Positions 50,861 through 60,991 of a DNA stretch of 64,000 bases are shown here, one piece after another. The notes below the pieces were generated by a model. It saw only the letters and a list, made by a program, of their open reading frames with translations. It was not told the origin of the DNA and searched no databases. Position 1 is the stretch's first letter, and each line of letters opens with the position of its first letter. Made by a program: the position numbers and the translations under genes. The stretch comes from Mesorhizobium ciceri biovar biserrulae WSM1271 (GTDB lineage Bacteria > Pseudomonadota > Alphaproteobacteria > Rhizobiales > Rhizobiaceae): positions 1,488,001 through 1,552,000 of the forward strand of contig NC_014923.1 of assembly GCF_000185905.1 (NCBI RefSeq), given 5' to 3'.

Positions 50861-51871
50861 TTGGGCAGACGACGACAGGGCGAAAGCGAAGACGGTCGAG
50901 GCGAGGCAACCGAGCAGGTCGCCAGCGAAAGCCGGACGGATCGCCTCAGGATTCGCGCCGCCTGGATGTATTTCGTCGAACAGATGACGCAGAACGAGAT
51001 CGCCGACGTGCTCGGCGTCGGTCGCGTCACCATCGTTCGCATGCTGGCGGATGCCCGGGCGCGCAACGAAGTGAAGATCACCATCGAGAGCGAATTGTCG
51101 GAAATCGTGCGGCTTGAGCGCGCATTGGAGAAGACGTTCGGGCTGCAGCAGGCGCTGGTGGCGCCGCTTTCGGCAGCCGATGCCGATCCGATACCAGCGA
51201 TCAGCGCCAAGACCGGCAGCTTCCTGTCGGACACGATGAAGTCCGGCATGCGGGTCGGCGTCGGCTGGGGGCAGACGCTGTTCTCGAGCCTGCCTTTCAT
51301 CAGCGCCAAGTCGCTCACCGACTTCAAGGTGATTTCGCTGCTTGGCGGTGTCGGCGTCGTGCGCCGGGTCAACCCAGCCGAGTTCGCCTGGCGCTTCGCT
51401 CAGATATTCCAGGGCGACGGCTATCTGATGCCGACACCAGCCGTGGTCGACAGCGTCGAGACCAAGATCGCCCTGATCGAGCGCTGCGGCCTGCAGGAGA
51501 TTTTCGAAATGGCCGACGTGCTCGATGCCGTTCTGCTGAGCGTCGGCGGGATCGCCTCGGCCACCACCTTCTCTCGTGGTGGCTTCCTCAAGGAGGCGGA
51601 TCGGGAGGCCCTGCTTGCGCGTGGCGCCGTGGGTGACCTCCTGTTCCATTTCTTCGACCGCAACGGCGATCTGGTCGACCACCCCGTCAACAGCCACGTG
51701 ATGTCGGTGGATGTCGACCGTCTGCGCAAGGCACCGATCCGCATCCTCACCTCCGGTGGCGAGGAGAAAACCGAAGCGCTGCTCGGCGCCATGACCCTCA
51801 TCGCCCCAACCATCCTGATCACCGACGAGGAGAGCGCGCGGCGCATGCTGGAAGCGGTCAGCGGAAGCTGA
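50861..51871 (+). CDS. SorC-family sugar-binding transcriptional regulator
   Basis: 336 residues from a TTG start (GGGGGAGAG upstream); no ATG gives the complete HTH. HTH about 35-62 (EQMTQNEIADVLGVGRVTIVRML) and C-terminal SorC domain (MRVGVGWGQTLFSS; RILTSGGEEKTEALLGAM). Probably controls the divergent uncharacterised gene and perhaps the PTS or the sugar locus that follows. Its last 14 nt overlap the convergent HAD gene. Confidence 0.87.
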   Translation: MGRRRQGESEDGRGEATEQVASESRTDRLRIRAAWMYFVEQMTQNEIADVLGVGRVTIVRMLADARARNEVKITIESELSEIVRLERALEKTFGLQQALVAPLSAADADPIPAISAKTGSFLSDTMKSGMRVGVGWGQTLFSSLPFISAKSLTDFKVISLLGGVGVVRRVNPAEFAWRFAQIFQGDGYLMPTPAVVDSVETKIALIERCGLQEIFEMADVLDAVLLSVGGIASATTFSRGGFLKEADREALLARGAVGDLLFHFFDRNGDLVDHPVNSHVMSVDVDRLRKAPIRILTSGGEEKTEALLGAMTLIAPTILITDEESARRMLEAVSGS

Positions 51872-52709
51872 AGCTGTCCATGATGTAGTCCGGCCAGGCC
51901 TGCTGTTCGTTGAAAACAGCGGCGAGATCCGGTGTGTCCGCCAGTATTCCGCTCAGCACCAGCGCGGTGGCGAGGCCGGTGCTGTTTCCCCCCGATATGT
52001 CGTGTTCGACGCTGTCACCGACGCAGACCACGGTGCGACGGTCCGGCTCGCCGGCCAGCGCCAGCGCGGCTTCGAAAATCGCCGTGTCGGGCTTGCCGAT
52101 GCGGGTAACGCTGCCGCCCAGGCTCTCGTAGAGATCGGCCAGCCGGCCGGCGCCGAAGCGAGGGCCAACGGCCGTCAGCATGATCATGTCGGGATTGGTG
52201 CAGAAACACGGCACCCGCCGCTCCGCCGCCGGCGCGAACAGCCTGCGATAATGGTCAAGGTCAAAGCGGTCACCCTCGCTGGCCGCGATCAGCACCAGCT
52301 CGGCCTCATCTCCGGACCCGGTCAGCGCAAATGGCAGGCTTTCGATCGCGGAGCGGTCATTGTCGCGGCTGATCAGCAGGCATTTTGTCCCCGGGCGCAG
52401 CTTTCCCGACGTCGCCATCTCCCCAAAGGATCGCCACGCCACCTCGCCGGAAGAAACGAAATGATCCCAGCTTCCCGCTTCGAAGCCGAGTTTCATGAGC
52501 CGGCTTTCATTGGGTTGAGCCCGCCTGCCGGAGTTCGAAACCAGCACCACGGTCTTGCCGGCGCGTTTCAGCGCCGATAGCGCTGCCACCGCGCCTGGAT
52601 AGGGCCGCGTGCCGTCATGCAGCACGCCGAACTGGTCGAGCAGAAACACATTATAGCGCTCCGCCAGCGGCCCAAGGCCGTCGAGACGTTCGATCGTTTT
52701 CGCGCTCAT
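51858..52709 (-). CDS. TIGR01459-type HAD hydrolase (class IIA)
   Basis: 283 residues, NagD-like HAD class IIA. Motif I is LLDQFGVLHDG: the nucleophile Asp is present but the usual second Asp is Phe, a trait of this subfamily (members have D-x-W/F-G-V-L-H-D-G). Motif II VLVSNSGRRA, motif III Lys in RIGKPDTAIF, motif IV VGDSVEHDISGG. The start overlaps the kinase stop by ATGA, so it is the last gene of the aldolase-kinase-HAD operon. Likely a phosphatase for a sugar phosphate in that pathway; the substrate is unknown. Confidence 0.87.
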   Translation of the reverse strand: MSAKTIERLDGLGPLAERYNVFLLDQFGVLHDGTRPYPGAVAALSALKRAGKTVVLVSNSGRRAQPNESRLMKLGFEAGSWDHFVSSGEVAWRSFGEMATSGKLRPGTKCLLISRDNDRSAIESLPFALTGSGDEAELVLIAASEGDRFDLDHYRRLFAPAAERRVPCFCTNPDMIMLTAVGPRFGAGRLADLYESLGGSVTRIGKPDTAIFEAALALAGEPDRRTVVCVGDSVEHDISGGNSTGLATALVLSGILADTPDLAAVFNEQQAWPDYIMDSFSFR

Positions 52710-53986
52710 AGGAGTCCTGCCCGGCTTGCACCCATCAGCGCCAGCCGCGCCGTGCCGGCGGCGGCCTCGTCGGAAAGCGCGGGCAGGAAATCGACGCCGA
52801 GCCTGCGACGCCGGATTGCCGTCCAGGCCGGGTTCGCTGCCCCGCCTCCGACGCTCCTGACCGATATCAGCGTGGGCGCGCCGAGTTCGGCAAGCCTGTC
52901 ATAGCCGAGCGCTTCGATCGCGGCGATGCCTTCGAACATCGCTTTCAGATAATCGGCGTCGTCCGCCGGCCGCGGCGCAAGGCGAGGCGGCAGCGCCGGA
53001 TCGGCGATCGGAAACCGTTCGCCCGTGGCGGGAAGCGGATAGTAATCGAGGCCGGTGCCCGTCTCCGGGTCGATTGTCGCGCTGAGTTCGATGATACGGG
53101 CGAGCGGAAAGTGCTGGGCCAGCACCTTGCCGCCCGAGTTCGAGGCACCGCCCGCCAGCCAGGCGTTGCCGAGCCGATGGCTGTATATGCCGAAGCGCGG
53201 CGCCGAAATCGGCCGGTCGGACAGAATCTTGATGGTCAGCGAGGATCCCAGCGCAGTGACGCCGTCGCCGATCGCGGCAGCACCGGTCGCCAGGAACGAG
53301 GCGCAGCCATCCGTGGTGCCGGCGACGACGGCCACATCGCGCGGCAAGCCGAACAGTTCCCCGGCTTCCGCGGTGAGGGCGCCCGTGACCTCGCCCGGCA
53401 CGACCACGCGCGGCAGCAACTCCATGCGCATTCCGGTCGCCGCGATCCATTCCGGCCAGCGGCGGGCCTCGACATCATAACCTGTCTTCAGGGCATTGTT
53501 CTCGTCGCTGACATCGAAGCGGCCGGAGAAGTTTCCGGCAATCCAGTCGGCCTGATGCAGCACCATTGCAATACCCGGCAGATGCTGGAAGCGCAGGGCC
53601 TTGGCGAGGCCGGATGTCGCTCCGTGCGCTGCACTTGCAGCCGGCGCGGTGCGGGCGATCGCGGCCAGGATGTCGTCGTCATCGACCTTGTCGTTGTACA
53701 TCAGCGGTTCGGCCAGCGGCCGCCCGGCGGCGTCGACCGGCAGCAGCGTGCCGGAGGTGCCGTCGACGGCGATGGCGCGGACCGCCGTGCGGTCGATGCC
53801 GGAAAGCAGCTCCGTCAGCACCGCCTTCACCGCTTGCCACCACGCCGTGGGGGCTCGGCCATCGCCGCCAAACCTGTCGAGTGGGACGGCCGAATGCCCG
53901 GCTATGGAAAAGTCAGGGCGCATGGCGACGGCGCGCGCACCTGATGTGCCAATGTCGATGCCGATGACAAGTGGCATCATGTCCAT
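52706..53986 (-). CDS. FGGY-family carbohydrate kinase (first of two)
   Basis: 426 residues from the ATG 1 nt after the aldolase stop. N-terminal phosphate loop VIGIDIGTSGARAVA, AVDGTSGTLLPVD, and C-terminal GGASNSGGKVLAQ and SVGGGAANPAWTAIRRRRLG, the FGGY signatures. A little shorter than typical (about 480-500). Phosphorylates a sugar or ketose with ATP, probably supplying the aldolase. Substrate unknown; the second FGGY kinase 2 kb away is only distantly similar. Confidence 0.88.
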   Translation of the reverse strand: MDMMPLVIGIDIGTSGARAVAMRPDFSIAGHSAVPLDRFGGDGRAPTAWWQAVKAVLTELLSGIDRTAVRAIAVDGTSGTLLPVDAAGRPLAEPLMYNDKVDDDDILAAIARTAPAASAAHGATSGLAKALRFQHLPGIAMVLHQADWIAGNFSGRFDVSDENNALKTGYDVEARRWPEWIAATGMRMELLPRVVVPGEVTGALTAEAGELFGLPRDVAVVAGTTDGCASFLATGAAAIGDGVTALGSSLTIKILSDRPISAPRFGIYSHRLGNAWLAGGASNSGGKVLAQHFPLARIIELSATIDPETGTGLDYYPLPATGERFPIADPALPPRLAPRPADDADYLKAMFEGIAAIEALGYDRLAELGAPTLISVRSVGGGAANPAWTAIRRRRLGVDFLPALSDEAAAGTARLALMGASRAGLL

Positions 53987-53987
53987 G

Positions 53988-55031
53988 CTAGCCGCCAGCC
54001 GCGTTGAGCTTCTGGCGATACTGCTCGGCGTCCCAGTTGACCAACTCGTCATTCTCGGAAGCGGTGAGATAGTTCAGCCGCGCGGCGATGTCGATGCGCG
54101 CCGTCACGTCGGCGAGGCAGCGTTGCATGGCATCGGCGCCGGCACTGGCGTCGCCGCGCATCAGCACGCCTGCGCCGGGAAACAGGATCGCCGCAGGCGA
54201 CGTGCCCAGTCGTGCAACGACATCAGCCACGGCCTCGCCTGGCTTCGCCACGACGGAGCCCTGGCCGAGGAAGATGACGTGGTCCGGATAGAGGCTGCCG
54301 GCCTGCGCCACGCGGCGGCTCTCAGGGTCGAGCGCAACCGCATGCGCTTCGACATCGGCCGGCAATCTGTAGCCGCTGTCGCCGGCGAGCGCGGCCAAGG
54401 CGTCGAGGTCGGGTGCGGCGGTCGCGCGCGCCGGCCGGGCCAGCAATGACCTGATACGGCGCAGCAGAAGCTCCGCCCCGGCGACGGTTTCGGCAGCGAC
54501 GACCAGACCGTGATTGCCAAGGATCAGCACGTCGACACCAGGCCGCAGTTTTTCGGCAATGCCGCGTGCAAGCGGCAGGCCGGGCCGGAAATAGGGCACA
54601 TAGGCCCATTCGATGCCATCGAGCCGCTTGGCGACCTCGGCCTCGCCATCGGCCTGCACGGCAAGCGAGATGGTGTCGACGCAATGGACATGCAGAACGA
54701 CGCGCTGCGGCATCAAAGCGTGCACCGTGGTCTCGATCGATGGCCGCAGGCCGCGCGGGTTGAGCGCTGCAATGGTGAAACCCTGCGGCTGGTCGGCGGC
54801 GCGATCGCGCTGTTCGACGGCTTTCAGCAGCGGCGCCATCGCCACCGGCACCATGATGTCATCGACGAGCGCGTCTTTCAGCCAGGTGCCGGAGGCCTTG
54901 ATCCACAGCGTGTCGCCGGCTTTCAGCGAGGTGTTGCCGCCTGCCGCCTGGGTGAGATGCGGGCTCCGCCCGATGCTGGCCGAAAGCGCCCGCAAGGCCG
55001 CCAGTTCCTGCGCGTCAGCTTGGGTCGCCAT
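53988..55031 (-). CDS. Class II aldolase/adducin-family protein
   Basis: 347 residues, longer than the usual 215-residue FucA type. Aldolase core: GGNTSLKAGDTLWIKASGTWL, catalytic Glu100 (IETTVHALMP), zinc His114 and His116 (VVLHVHCVD) and His174 (LGNHGLVVA). The opening and the C-terminal extension (about 220-347) recall the aldolase half of RhaD-type proteins without the dehydrogenase. Should cleave a ketose-1-phosphate to dihydroxyacetone phosphate and an aldehyde. First gene of its operon, divergent from a DeoR regulator. Confidence 0.85.
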   Translation of the reverse strand: MATQADAQELAALRALSASIGRSPHLTQAAGGNTSLKAGDTLWIKASGTWLKDALVDDIMVPVAMAPLLKAVEQRDRAADQPQGFTIAALNPRGLRPSIETTVHALMPQRVVLHVHCVDTISLAVQADGEAEVAKRLDGIEWAYVPYFRPGLPLARGIAEKLRPGVDVLILGNHGLVVAAETVAGAELLLRRIRSLLARPARATAAPDLDALAALAGDSGYRLPADVEAHAVALDPESRRVAQAGSLYPDHVIFLGQGSVVAKPGEAVADVVARLGTSPAAILFPGAGVLMRGDASAGADAMQRCLADVTARIDIAARLNYLTASENDELVNWDAEQYRQKLNAAGG

Positions 55032-55114
55032 GGCGCTTTTCCTCCAACGGCTCGGCCGTGTCCTGCGCGAAATCCCGTTGCCGGGATCGAATTGGCGCTG
55101 ATATCGCAGAAACG

Positions 55115-55140
55115 AGTGATCTACGTCAATAGTGATCTAC
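55115..55140. promoter_or_regulatory. Direct repeat between aldolase and DeoR genes
   Basis: AGTGATCTAC occurs twice, 16 bp apart start to start, in the divergent promoter region. Tandem sites on one helix face are typical for DeoR-family operators. Confidence 0.55.
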
Positions 55141-55223
55141 TGTCATCAAACACGCTTGCAATCCGACTAATGTTGAGTAAGTTACGCCAATTGCCATGGA
55201 AAATGGCATCCGGGAGGAAAGAA

Positions 55224-56000
55224 TTGAGCGACTCCGGCCGTCAGCGTCAGATCGTCGAACTGTTGCGGGATCGTCCGTTCGCTTCGGTGCGCGAGTTGCA
55301 GGAGCGGCTTGGCGTTTCAGCCGCGACGGTCAGGCGCGATATCGACAGGATCGACGAGGCCGGCGAAGCGCGGAAGGTCTATGGCGGCATCTCGGCGCTC
55401 GACGGCGCTTCCCAGGCCGGTGTTGCCTACGCCAGGCCCTACGACGAGAACCGCGACCTTGCGGTCGAGGCCAAGCGGCAGATCGCTGCTCTCGCGGCGA
55501 CCATGGTGCGCGACGGCGACGCCGTCATCGTGCATGGCGGCTCGACCTGCTTCCATCTGGGCGTCAAGCTCGCCGAGCGCAACATCCGCCTCTACACCAA
55601 CTCGATGCCGCTGGCGGCCTATCTCAGCGACCACGGCCATTGCAGCCTGACGGTTGCGGGCGGTGATCTGCATCGCGAACCCGGCATCATCCATTCGCTC
55701 AGCCAGGCCGTGCCCTTCTATGCCTCCAAATTCTTTCTCGGCGCGCAAGGCCTTGGCCAGGAAGGCGTGATGGAATCGCACCCGCTGCTGGTACGCTCGA
55801 TCGTCGATCTCAGCCTTTGCGCCGACCAGATCGTGGTGCTGGCCGACAGCCGCAAACTGTCGATCCACGCGCGCAACGTCGCGCTGCCGCTTTCCCGCAT
55901 CGGCACGCTGGTCACCGACGACGGTCTCTCCGACGCCGATGCGCGCATGCTGGAGGACGCCGGCGTCATGGTGCGGATAGCCTCGGGAGCCATCCAGTGA
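55224..56000 (+). CDS. DeoR/GlpR-family transcriptional regulator
   Basis: 258 residues from a TTG start with GGGAGGAAAG upstream. HTH about 20-43 (ASVRELQERLGVSAATVRRDID), then the DeoRC sugar-phosphate sensor (VHGGSTCFHLGVKLAE; LFLGAQGL-like KFFLGAQGLGQEGV; VVLADSRKLSIHA). Leads the kinase-RbsACB-epimerase operon (GTGA overlap with the kinase) and is divergent from the aldolase operon, so it probably represses both until a phosphorylated intermediate appears. Confidence 0.88.
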   Translation: MSDSGRQRQIVELLRDRPFASVRELQERLGVSAATVRRDIDRIDEAGEARKVYGGISALDGASQAGVAYARPYDENRDLAVEAKRQIAALAATMVRDGDAVIVHGGSTCFHLGVKLAERNIRLYTNSMPLAAYLSDHGHCSLTVAGGDLHREPGIIHSLSQAVPFYASKFFLGAQGLGQEGVMESHPLLVRSIVDLSLCADQIVVLADSRKLSIHARNVALPLSRIGTLVTDDGLSDADARMLEDAGVMVRIASGAIQ

Positions 56001-57376
56001 AGGTGGCTGTCCTCGATTTCGGCAAGACCAATTCGAAGCTGTTCGTCTTCGGCCAGGACGGGCGGATCATCGACGAGCGCCGGACACAGCCGAAATGGGT
56101 GCGCCAAGGCGTCTTCAGCGTGCTCGACGAGGCGGCGCTCCACCATTGGGCGCTCAGCGCCGTTGCCGATACGGTCGACGGTCATGGAATGGAAGGGGTC
56201 ATGGTGTCGGGCCATGGCTGCACCTTTGCCTTGGTCGACGAAGCGGCGCTGACGCATCCGATCCTCGATTACGAGCAAGAGCCGCCGGCCGAGATTGCCG
56301 CGCGGATCGATCGCCGCATTCCGGACTTTTCCGAGACCTTTTCGCCGCGGCTGCCGCTCGGCTTCAACTACGGCCGCCACATGCTGTGGCTGCAGGAGGT
56401 CGATCCCGACGCGTTCGCTACGTCGAAATCGATCCTCGGCTATCCGCAATACTGGAGCTGGCGCCTTGGCGGGCGGGCGGTCTCGGAAGTGTCCTATCTC
56501 GGCTGCCATTCGCATCTGTGGGCGCCGCGGAGCCAGGACTTTTCCTCGCTGGTCGACGCGCAGGGCTGGCGTGGCCGGATGCCTGGCTTCGAGCGCGCCG
56601 GCACCGTTATCGGCGAGCACCGCCTCGGCGCTGCGGCGCGACCGATCGCCATCCACAACGGCGTCCATGATTCGAATGCGGCGCTCTATGCCTATCGCCG
56701 GCAGGAGCTTGGCCCGGTCACCGTCGTTTCGACCGGCACCTGGGTCGTCGTGCTCAATCCGGACTGCCCGCTCGACGCACTCGACCGGGATCGCGACATG
56801 CTGGTCAACGTCGATGTCGACGGCGGCCCGGTGCCGACCATCCGCTTCATGGGCGGGCGCGAATTCGCAACCATCAGCGGCGGCTGGCAAGGCGAGATCG
56901 CCGGTCCGGTGGTGCAGCGGGTGATCGATGCCGGCATCATGGCGCTGCCGAGCTTCGCGCCAGGCGGGCCGATGCCCAGTCAGTCCGGCCGGCTGGTGGG
57001 GCGCACGCCCGATGCCGAGGAACGCGCGGCGGCGGCGCTGCTCTACGTCGCGCTGATGGTCGATCTGTCGCTCGACCTCATCCATTCGAACAACACGGTG
57101 ATCGTCGATGGCGGGCTGAACACAGGCGGTGTGTTGGCCGGCCTGCTGGCGCAGTTGCGTCCCGGCCAGGCTTTCCTGCAGGGCGCCACGCTGGAGGGCA
57201 GCGCCACGGGTGCAGCGGCGCTCGCCTTCGAGAGCGTCGGGCGCGAATTCGCCGCCGAAGTTCCAGAGCCGGTGCACGCGTCGCGTTTCACCGGGTTGGC
57301 AGGCTATCGCAGCAACTGGCGTGACGCCACGATGGACCAGGGCGTCGCCGGTGCGGCAGTGGGAGGTGCGCGATGA
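55997..57376 (+). CDS. FGGY-family carbohydrate kinase (second, rhamnulokinase-like)
   Basis: 459 residues from a GTG overlapping the DeoR stop (GTGA). Phosphate-binding loop [16 protein letters not shown], hinge [11 protein letters not shown], and C-terminal [20 protein letters not shown]. The DFGKTNSK wording is like rhamnulokinase/fuculokinase-type kinases, where GKTN replaces the more usual GTS/GTT. Overlaps the ABC ATPase gene by ATGA. Phosphorylates the imported or epimerised ketose; substrate unknown. Confidence 0.87.
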   Translation: MKVAVLDFGKTNSKLFVFGQDGRIIDERRTQPKWVRQGVFSVLDEAALHHWALSAVADTVDGHGMEGVMVSGHGCTFALVDEAALTHPILDYEQEPPAEIAARIDRRIPDFSETFSPRLPLGFNYGRHMLWLQEVDPDAFATSKSILGYPQYWSWRLGGRAVSEVSYLGCHSHLWAPRSQDFSSLVDAQGWRGRMPGFERAGTVIGEHRLGAAARPIAIHNGVHDSNAALYAYRRQELGPVTVVSTGTWVVVLNPDCPLDALDRDRDMLVNVDVDGGPVPTIRFMGGREFATISGGWQGEIAGPVVQRVIDAGIMALPSFAPGGPMPSQSGRLVGRTPDAEERAAAALLYVALMVDLSLDLIHSNNTVIVDGGLNTGGVLAGLLAQLRPGQAFLQGATLEGSATGAAALAFESVGREFAAEVPEPVHASRFTGLAGYRSNWRDATMDQGVAGAAVGGAR

Positions 57377-58917
57377 GTGCGATTGCCCAGGCCGAGACGG
57401 CGCGCCAGCCGGTGCTGGAGATGCGGCACATCTCCAAGACGTTCGGCGCGATCCGTGCCTTGCACGATGTCTCGCTCAGCGTCCATGCCGGGGAGCTGCA
57501 CGCCTTGATGGGCGAGAACGGCGCCGGCAAGTCGACATTGATGAAAGTGCTTTCAGGCGCCTATCGGCCGGATGCCGGCGGCGAGATCCTGATCGACGGC
57601 ATGCCGGCTGCGACCGGCGATCCGATCAAGGCGCGCGCCAGCGGCGTCGCGGTGATCTATCAGGAGCTGTCGCTGGCGCCCAATCTGACGGTGGCGCAGA
57701 ACATCTTCCTCGGCAACGAGCCGCGACGCTTCGGCATCGTCGATCGCGACCAGTGCACGCGGCGCGCCAGCGAGATCATCAAGCGGCTCGGCGTTTCCTT
57801 TTCGGCCCGCGACATGGTCTCCAGCCTGTCGCTCGGCGAGCGCCAGCTGGTCGAGATCGCCCGCGCGCTATCGACCAATGCGCGCATCATCGTCATGGAC
57901 GAGCCGACCACGTCGCTGACCTCGGGCGAGACCGACCGGCTGTTCGAGGTCATCGCGACGCTGAAATCGCAAGGCATCGCCATCATCTACATCAGCCACC
58001 GCATGGAAGAGGTCTACCAGCTTGCCGACCGCGTCAGCGTGCTGCGCGACAGCGGTTATGTCGGCACGCTCGAGCGTGCCGACCTCAGTGCCTCGCGCCT
58101 CGTCTCGATGATGGTCGGCCGCGATTTGTCGGCTTTCTACAAGAAGGATCATCGGCCGCCGGACGAAAAGCGCGCGGTGGCGCTCTCGGTGCGCGCCATG
58201 TCCGACGGCCGTCTCCTGAAAAACTGTTCGTTCGACCTGCACAAGGGCGAGGTGCTGGCGCTGGCGGGTCTGGTCGGTTCCGGCCGCACAGAGCTTGCGC
58301 GGCTGATCTTCGGCGCCGACAGGCACATTTCAGGCACGCTGGAACTCGACGGCAAACCTGTAACCATCGGCTCGCCGCGCGAGGCGCTCGATGCCGGCAT
58401 CGCCTATCTGACCGAGGACCGCAAGGAACTCGGCCTGTTCCTCGACATGTCGATCTCCGACAATATCAGCATGGGCGTGCTGGCGCGGGATTCGCGCGCC
58501 GGCGGCTTGCGCGACTTCGCGGCCGCCGAAAGGCGCGCTTCCAAGGCCGTTGCCGATCTCTCCATCCGCACCAGTTCGGTGCAGGCCAATGCCGGCTCGC
58601 TGTCGGGCGGCAACCAGCAGAAGGTGCTGCTCGCCCGCCTGCTCGAGACCGAGCCGAAGGTCGTCATCCTCGACGAGCCGACCCGCGGCGTCGATGTCGG
58701 AGCGAAATCGGAAATCTACCGGCTGATCGACAATCTCGCCAAGCAGGGCATCGCCATCCTGATGATCTCCAGCGAACTGCCCGAGGTGATCGGCGTCGCC
58801 GACCGGGTGCTGGTGATGCGCGACGGCACGATATCGGGCGAGGTGACGGCATCGCAAGGCGAACCGCTAAGCCAGGAGGAAATCATGGAACTTGCAACGG
58901 GAGCGGCCCAGCAATGA
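57373..58917 (+). CDS. Sugar ABC transporter ATPase (RbsA/MglA type)
   Basis: 514 residues, tandem ABC domains. First: Walker [17 protein letters not shown], signature [14 protein letters not shown], Walker [13 protein letters not shown]. Second: degenerate Walker [17 protein letters not shown], signature [27 protein letters not shown]. The asymmetric second site is normal for the CUT2 family. Energises pentose/hexose import. ATGA overlaps on both sides. Confidence 0.92.
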   Translation: MSAIAQAETARQPVLEMRHISKTFGAIRALHDVSLSVHAGELHALMGENGAGKSTLMKVLSGAYRPDAGGEILIDGMPAATGDPIKARASGVAVIYQELSLAPNLTVAQNIFLGNEPRRFGIVDRDQCTRRASEIIKRLGVSFSARDMVSSLSLGERQLVEIARALSTNARIIVMDEPTTSLTSGETDRLFEVIATLKSQGIAIIYISHRMEEVYQLADRVSVLRDSGYVGTLERADLSASRLVSMMVGRDLSAFYKKDHRPPDEKRAVALSVRAMSDGRLLKNCSFDLHKGEVLALAGLVGSGRTELARLIFGADRHISGTLELDGKPVTIGSPREALDAGIAYLTEDRKELGLFLDMSISDNISMGVLARDSRAGGLRDFAAAERRASKAVADLSIRTSSVQANAGSLSGGNQQKVLLARLLETEPKVVILDEPTRGVDVGAKSEIYRLIDNLAKQGIAILMISSELPEVIGVADRVLVMRDGTISGEVTASQGEPLSQEEIMELATGAAQQ

Positions 58918-59912
58918 CCGACAAGGCGACCGAGATCAGCGCAGTCGGCCAGGCGACCGGCACGAGCCGACGGTTGCGCACGGCTTTCGCTGCCCTTGGC
59001 ATGCTGCCGGTGCTGATCCTGCTGGCGGCCGGCTTCCAGTTCCTGAACCCGCGCTTCCTGACCGAGACCAACCTGTTGATCGTCACCCAGCAGTCGTCGA
59101 TCAACATCGTGCTGGCGGCCGGCATGACCTTCGTCATCCTCACCGGCGGCATCGACCTGTCCGTCGGCGCCATCCTCGCCGCATCGGCGATGGTGGCGGT
59201 GATCGTATCGCTGGTGCCGGACTGGGGTCTGCTCGGCGTGCCGGCGGCCATTCTGGTCGGCCTCGGCTTCGGCCTCATCAACGGGCTGCTCATCGCCTAC
59301 ATCAAGCTGCCGCCCTTCATCGTCACGCTGGGTTCGCTGACCGCGGTGCGCGGTGTCGCCCGCCTGCTCGGCCAGGACACCACGGTGTTCAATTCGGACC
59401 TGCCGTTCGATTTCATCGGCAACGGTTCGCTGTTCGGCATCCCGTGGCTGGTCATCATCGCACTGTCGGTGGTGGTGCTGTCCTGGCTGGTGCTCAAGCG
59501 CACCGTGCTCGGCACCTGGATCTACGCCGTCGGCGGCAATGCCGAAGCGGCGCGGCTGACCGGTATCAAGGTGCCGCTGGTGCTGCTCTTCGTCTATGGC
59601 GTTTCCGGCCTGCTGGCCGGCCTCGGCGGCGCCATGTCGGCGGCCCGGCTCTACGCCGCCAACGGCTTGCAGCTGGGCCAGTCCTACGAACTCGACGCTA
59701 TTGCCGCGGTCATTCTCGGCGGCACCAGCTTCGTCGGCGGCGTCGGCTCGATCTGGGGAACGCTGATCGGCGGCCTGATCATCGCGGTGCTCTCCAACGG
59801 GCTCATCTTGGCCGGTGTCTCGGACATCTGGCAGTACATCATCAAGGGATTGGTCATCATCGTGGCGGTCGCCCTCGACCGCTACAGGCTCCAGGCAGGA
59901 GCAAGAACGTGA
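58914..59912 (+). CDS. Sugar ABC permease (RbsC type)
   Basis: 332 residues, about ten membrane helices, CUT2 permease. [17 protein letters not shown] and [16 protein letters not shown] match the RbsC signature segments. Start ATG overlaps the ATPase stop. One permease gene (homodimer), so not the RhaPQ-type transporter with two. Confidence 0.91.
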   Translation: MTDKATEISAVGQATGTSRRLRTAFAALGMLPVLILLAAGFQFLNPRFLTETNLLIVTQQSSINIVLAAGMTFVILTGGIDLSVGAILAASAMVAVIVSLVPDWGLLGVPAAILVGLGFGLINGLLIAYIKLPPFIVTLGSLTAVRGVARLLGQDTTVFNSDLPFDFIGNGSLFGIPWLVIIALSVVVLSWLVLKRTVLGTWIYAVGGNAEAARLTGIKVPLVLLFVYGVSGLLAGLGGAMSAARLYAANGLQLGQSYELDAIAAVILGGTSFVGGVGSIWGTLIGGLIIAVLSNGLILAGVSDIWQYIIKGLVIIVAVALDRYRLQAGART

Positions 59913-59988
59913 TTGACCTTAGTCGCCGGCGTCAACGACCGGTTTGTGTAACGCACCGTGAGAGGCGCGGGGCAATCGGAGGAAAGCA

Positions 59989-60927
59989 ATGAAGACCATC
60001 GCCAAACTGCTCTGCGGCGTCGCACTCGCGTCGCTCGCCATCGCGCCTGCTTCGGCCAAGGACCTCAACAAGGTCGGTATCTCGGTCGGCCTGCTCGGCA
60101 ATCCCTTCTTCGTCGCCACCATCAAGGGCATCGAGGACGCGGCCAAGAAGATCAACCCGAAGGTCGAGGTGACCTCGGTATCGGCCGACTATGACCTCAA
60201 CAAGCAGGTCTCGCAGGTCGATTCGTTCATCGCCGCCGGTGTCGACGTGATCATGCTCAATGCCGTCGACGCCAAGGCGATCGCGCCGGCGGTGAAGAAG
60301 GCACAGGCCGCAGGTATCGTCGTTGCCGCCTTCGACGTTTCGGCGCCGGGCGCCGACGTCACCGTGATGACCAACAACGTCAAGGCCGGCGAAGAGGCCT
60401 GCCAGTACCTGGTCGACCACACCGGCGGCAAGGGCGACTACGTCATCCTCAACGGACCGGCATCGTCCTCGATCCTGGAGCGGGTGAAGGGCTGCAAGAA
60501 CGTGCTTTCGCAGCATCCCGACATCAAGATCCTCTCCGACGACCAGAATGCCGAAGGCTCGCGCGACGGCGGCCTGAAGGTGTTTCAGTCGCTGCTCACC
60601 CGCTTCGACAAGATCGATGCGGTGTTTGCCATCAATGACCCGACGGCGATCGGCGCCCAGCTCGCGGCCAAGCAGCTCAACCGTTCGGAGTTCATCTTCA
60701 CCGCCGTCGACGGCGCGCCCGATATCGAGAAGGAACTCTCTTCCGGCACCTCGATGATCAAGGCCTCGGCCTCGCAGGATCCCTATGTGATGGCCGGCCA
60801 GTCACTGACGATGGCGGCCGAACTGCTGGCCGGCAAGAAGCCGGCGGAGCCGACCGTTCTGCTCGACCCGAAGCTGATCACGGCCGAGAACCTGAAGGAC
60901 TACAAGGGCTGGACCGCAGCCCGCTAA
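59989..60927 (+). CDS. Sugar ABC solute-binding protein (RbsB type)
   Basis: 312 residues with a signal peptide (about 1-23, APASAK). Periplasmic-binding-protein type 1: VGISVGLLGNPFFVATIKGIED, QVDSFIAAGVDVIMLNAVDA, FAINDPTAIGAQLAAKQ. Delivers a monosaccharide or polyol to the RbsC/RbsA transporter. GGAGG ribosome site 5-6 nt before the ATG; a strong hairpin follows the stop. Confidence 0.91.
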   Translation: MKTIAKLLCGVALASLAIAPASAKDLNKVGISVGLLGNPFFVATIKGIEDAAKKINPKVEVTSVSADYDLNKQVSQVDSFIAAGVDVIMLNAVDAKAIAPAVKKAQAAGIVVAAFDVSAPGADVTVMTNNVKAGEEACQYLVDHTGGKGDYVILNGPASSSILERVKGCKNVLSQHPDIKILSDDQNAEGSRDGGLKVFQSLLTRFDKIDAVFAINDPTAIGAQLAAKQLNRSEFIFTAVDGAPDIEKELSSGTSMIKASASQDPYVMAGQSLTMAAELLAGKKPAEPTVLLDPKLITAENLKDYKGWTAAR

Positions 60928-60942
60928 ATTCTTCCCAAGGCC

Positions 60943-60970
60943 GGTGCGGCCGGGATGACCCGGCCGCACC
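60943..60970 (+). terminator. Intra-operon hairpin after the binding protein gene
   Basis: Perfect 12-bp stem GGTGCGGCCGGG, ATGA loop, CCCGGCCGCACC, followed by TTGT only. It can protect upstream mRNA or attenuate, giving more binding protein than epimerase. Confidence 0.65.
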
Positions 60971-60991
60971 TTGTCAGCACCGGAGACGATG

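Noticed and set aside
51858..52709. Inactive HAD enzyme because motif I lacks the second Asp
   Set aside because: D-x-W/F-G is normal for the TIGR01459 subgroup, so loss of activity cannot be claimed.
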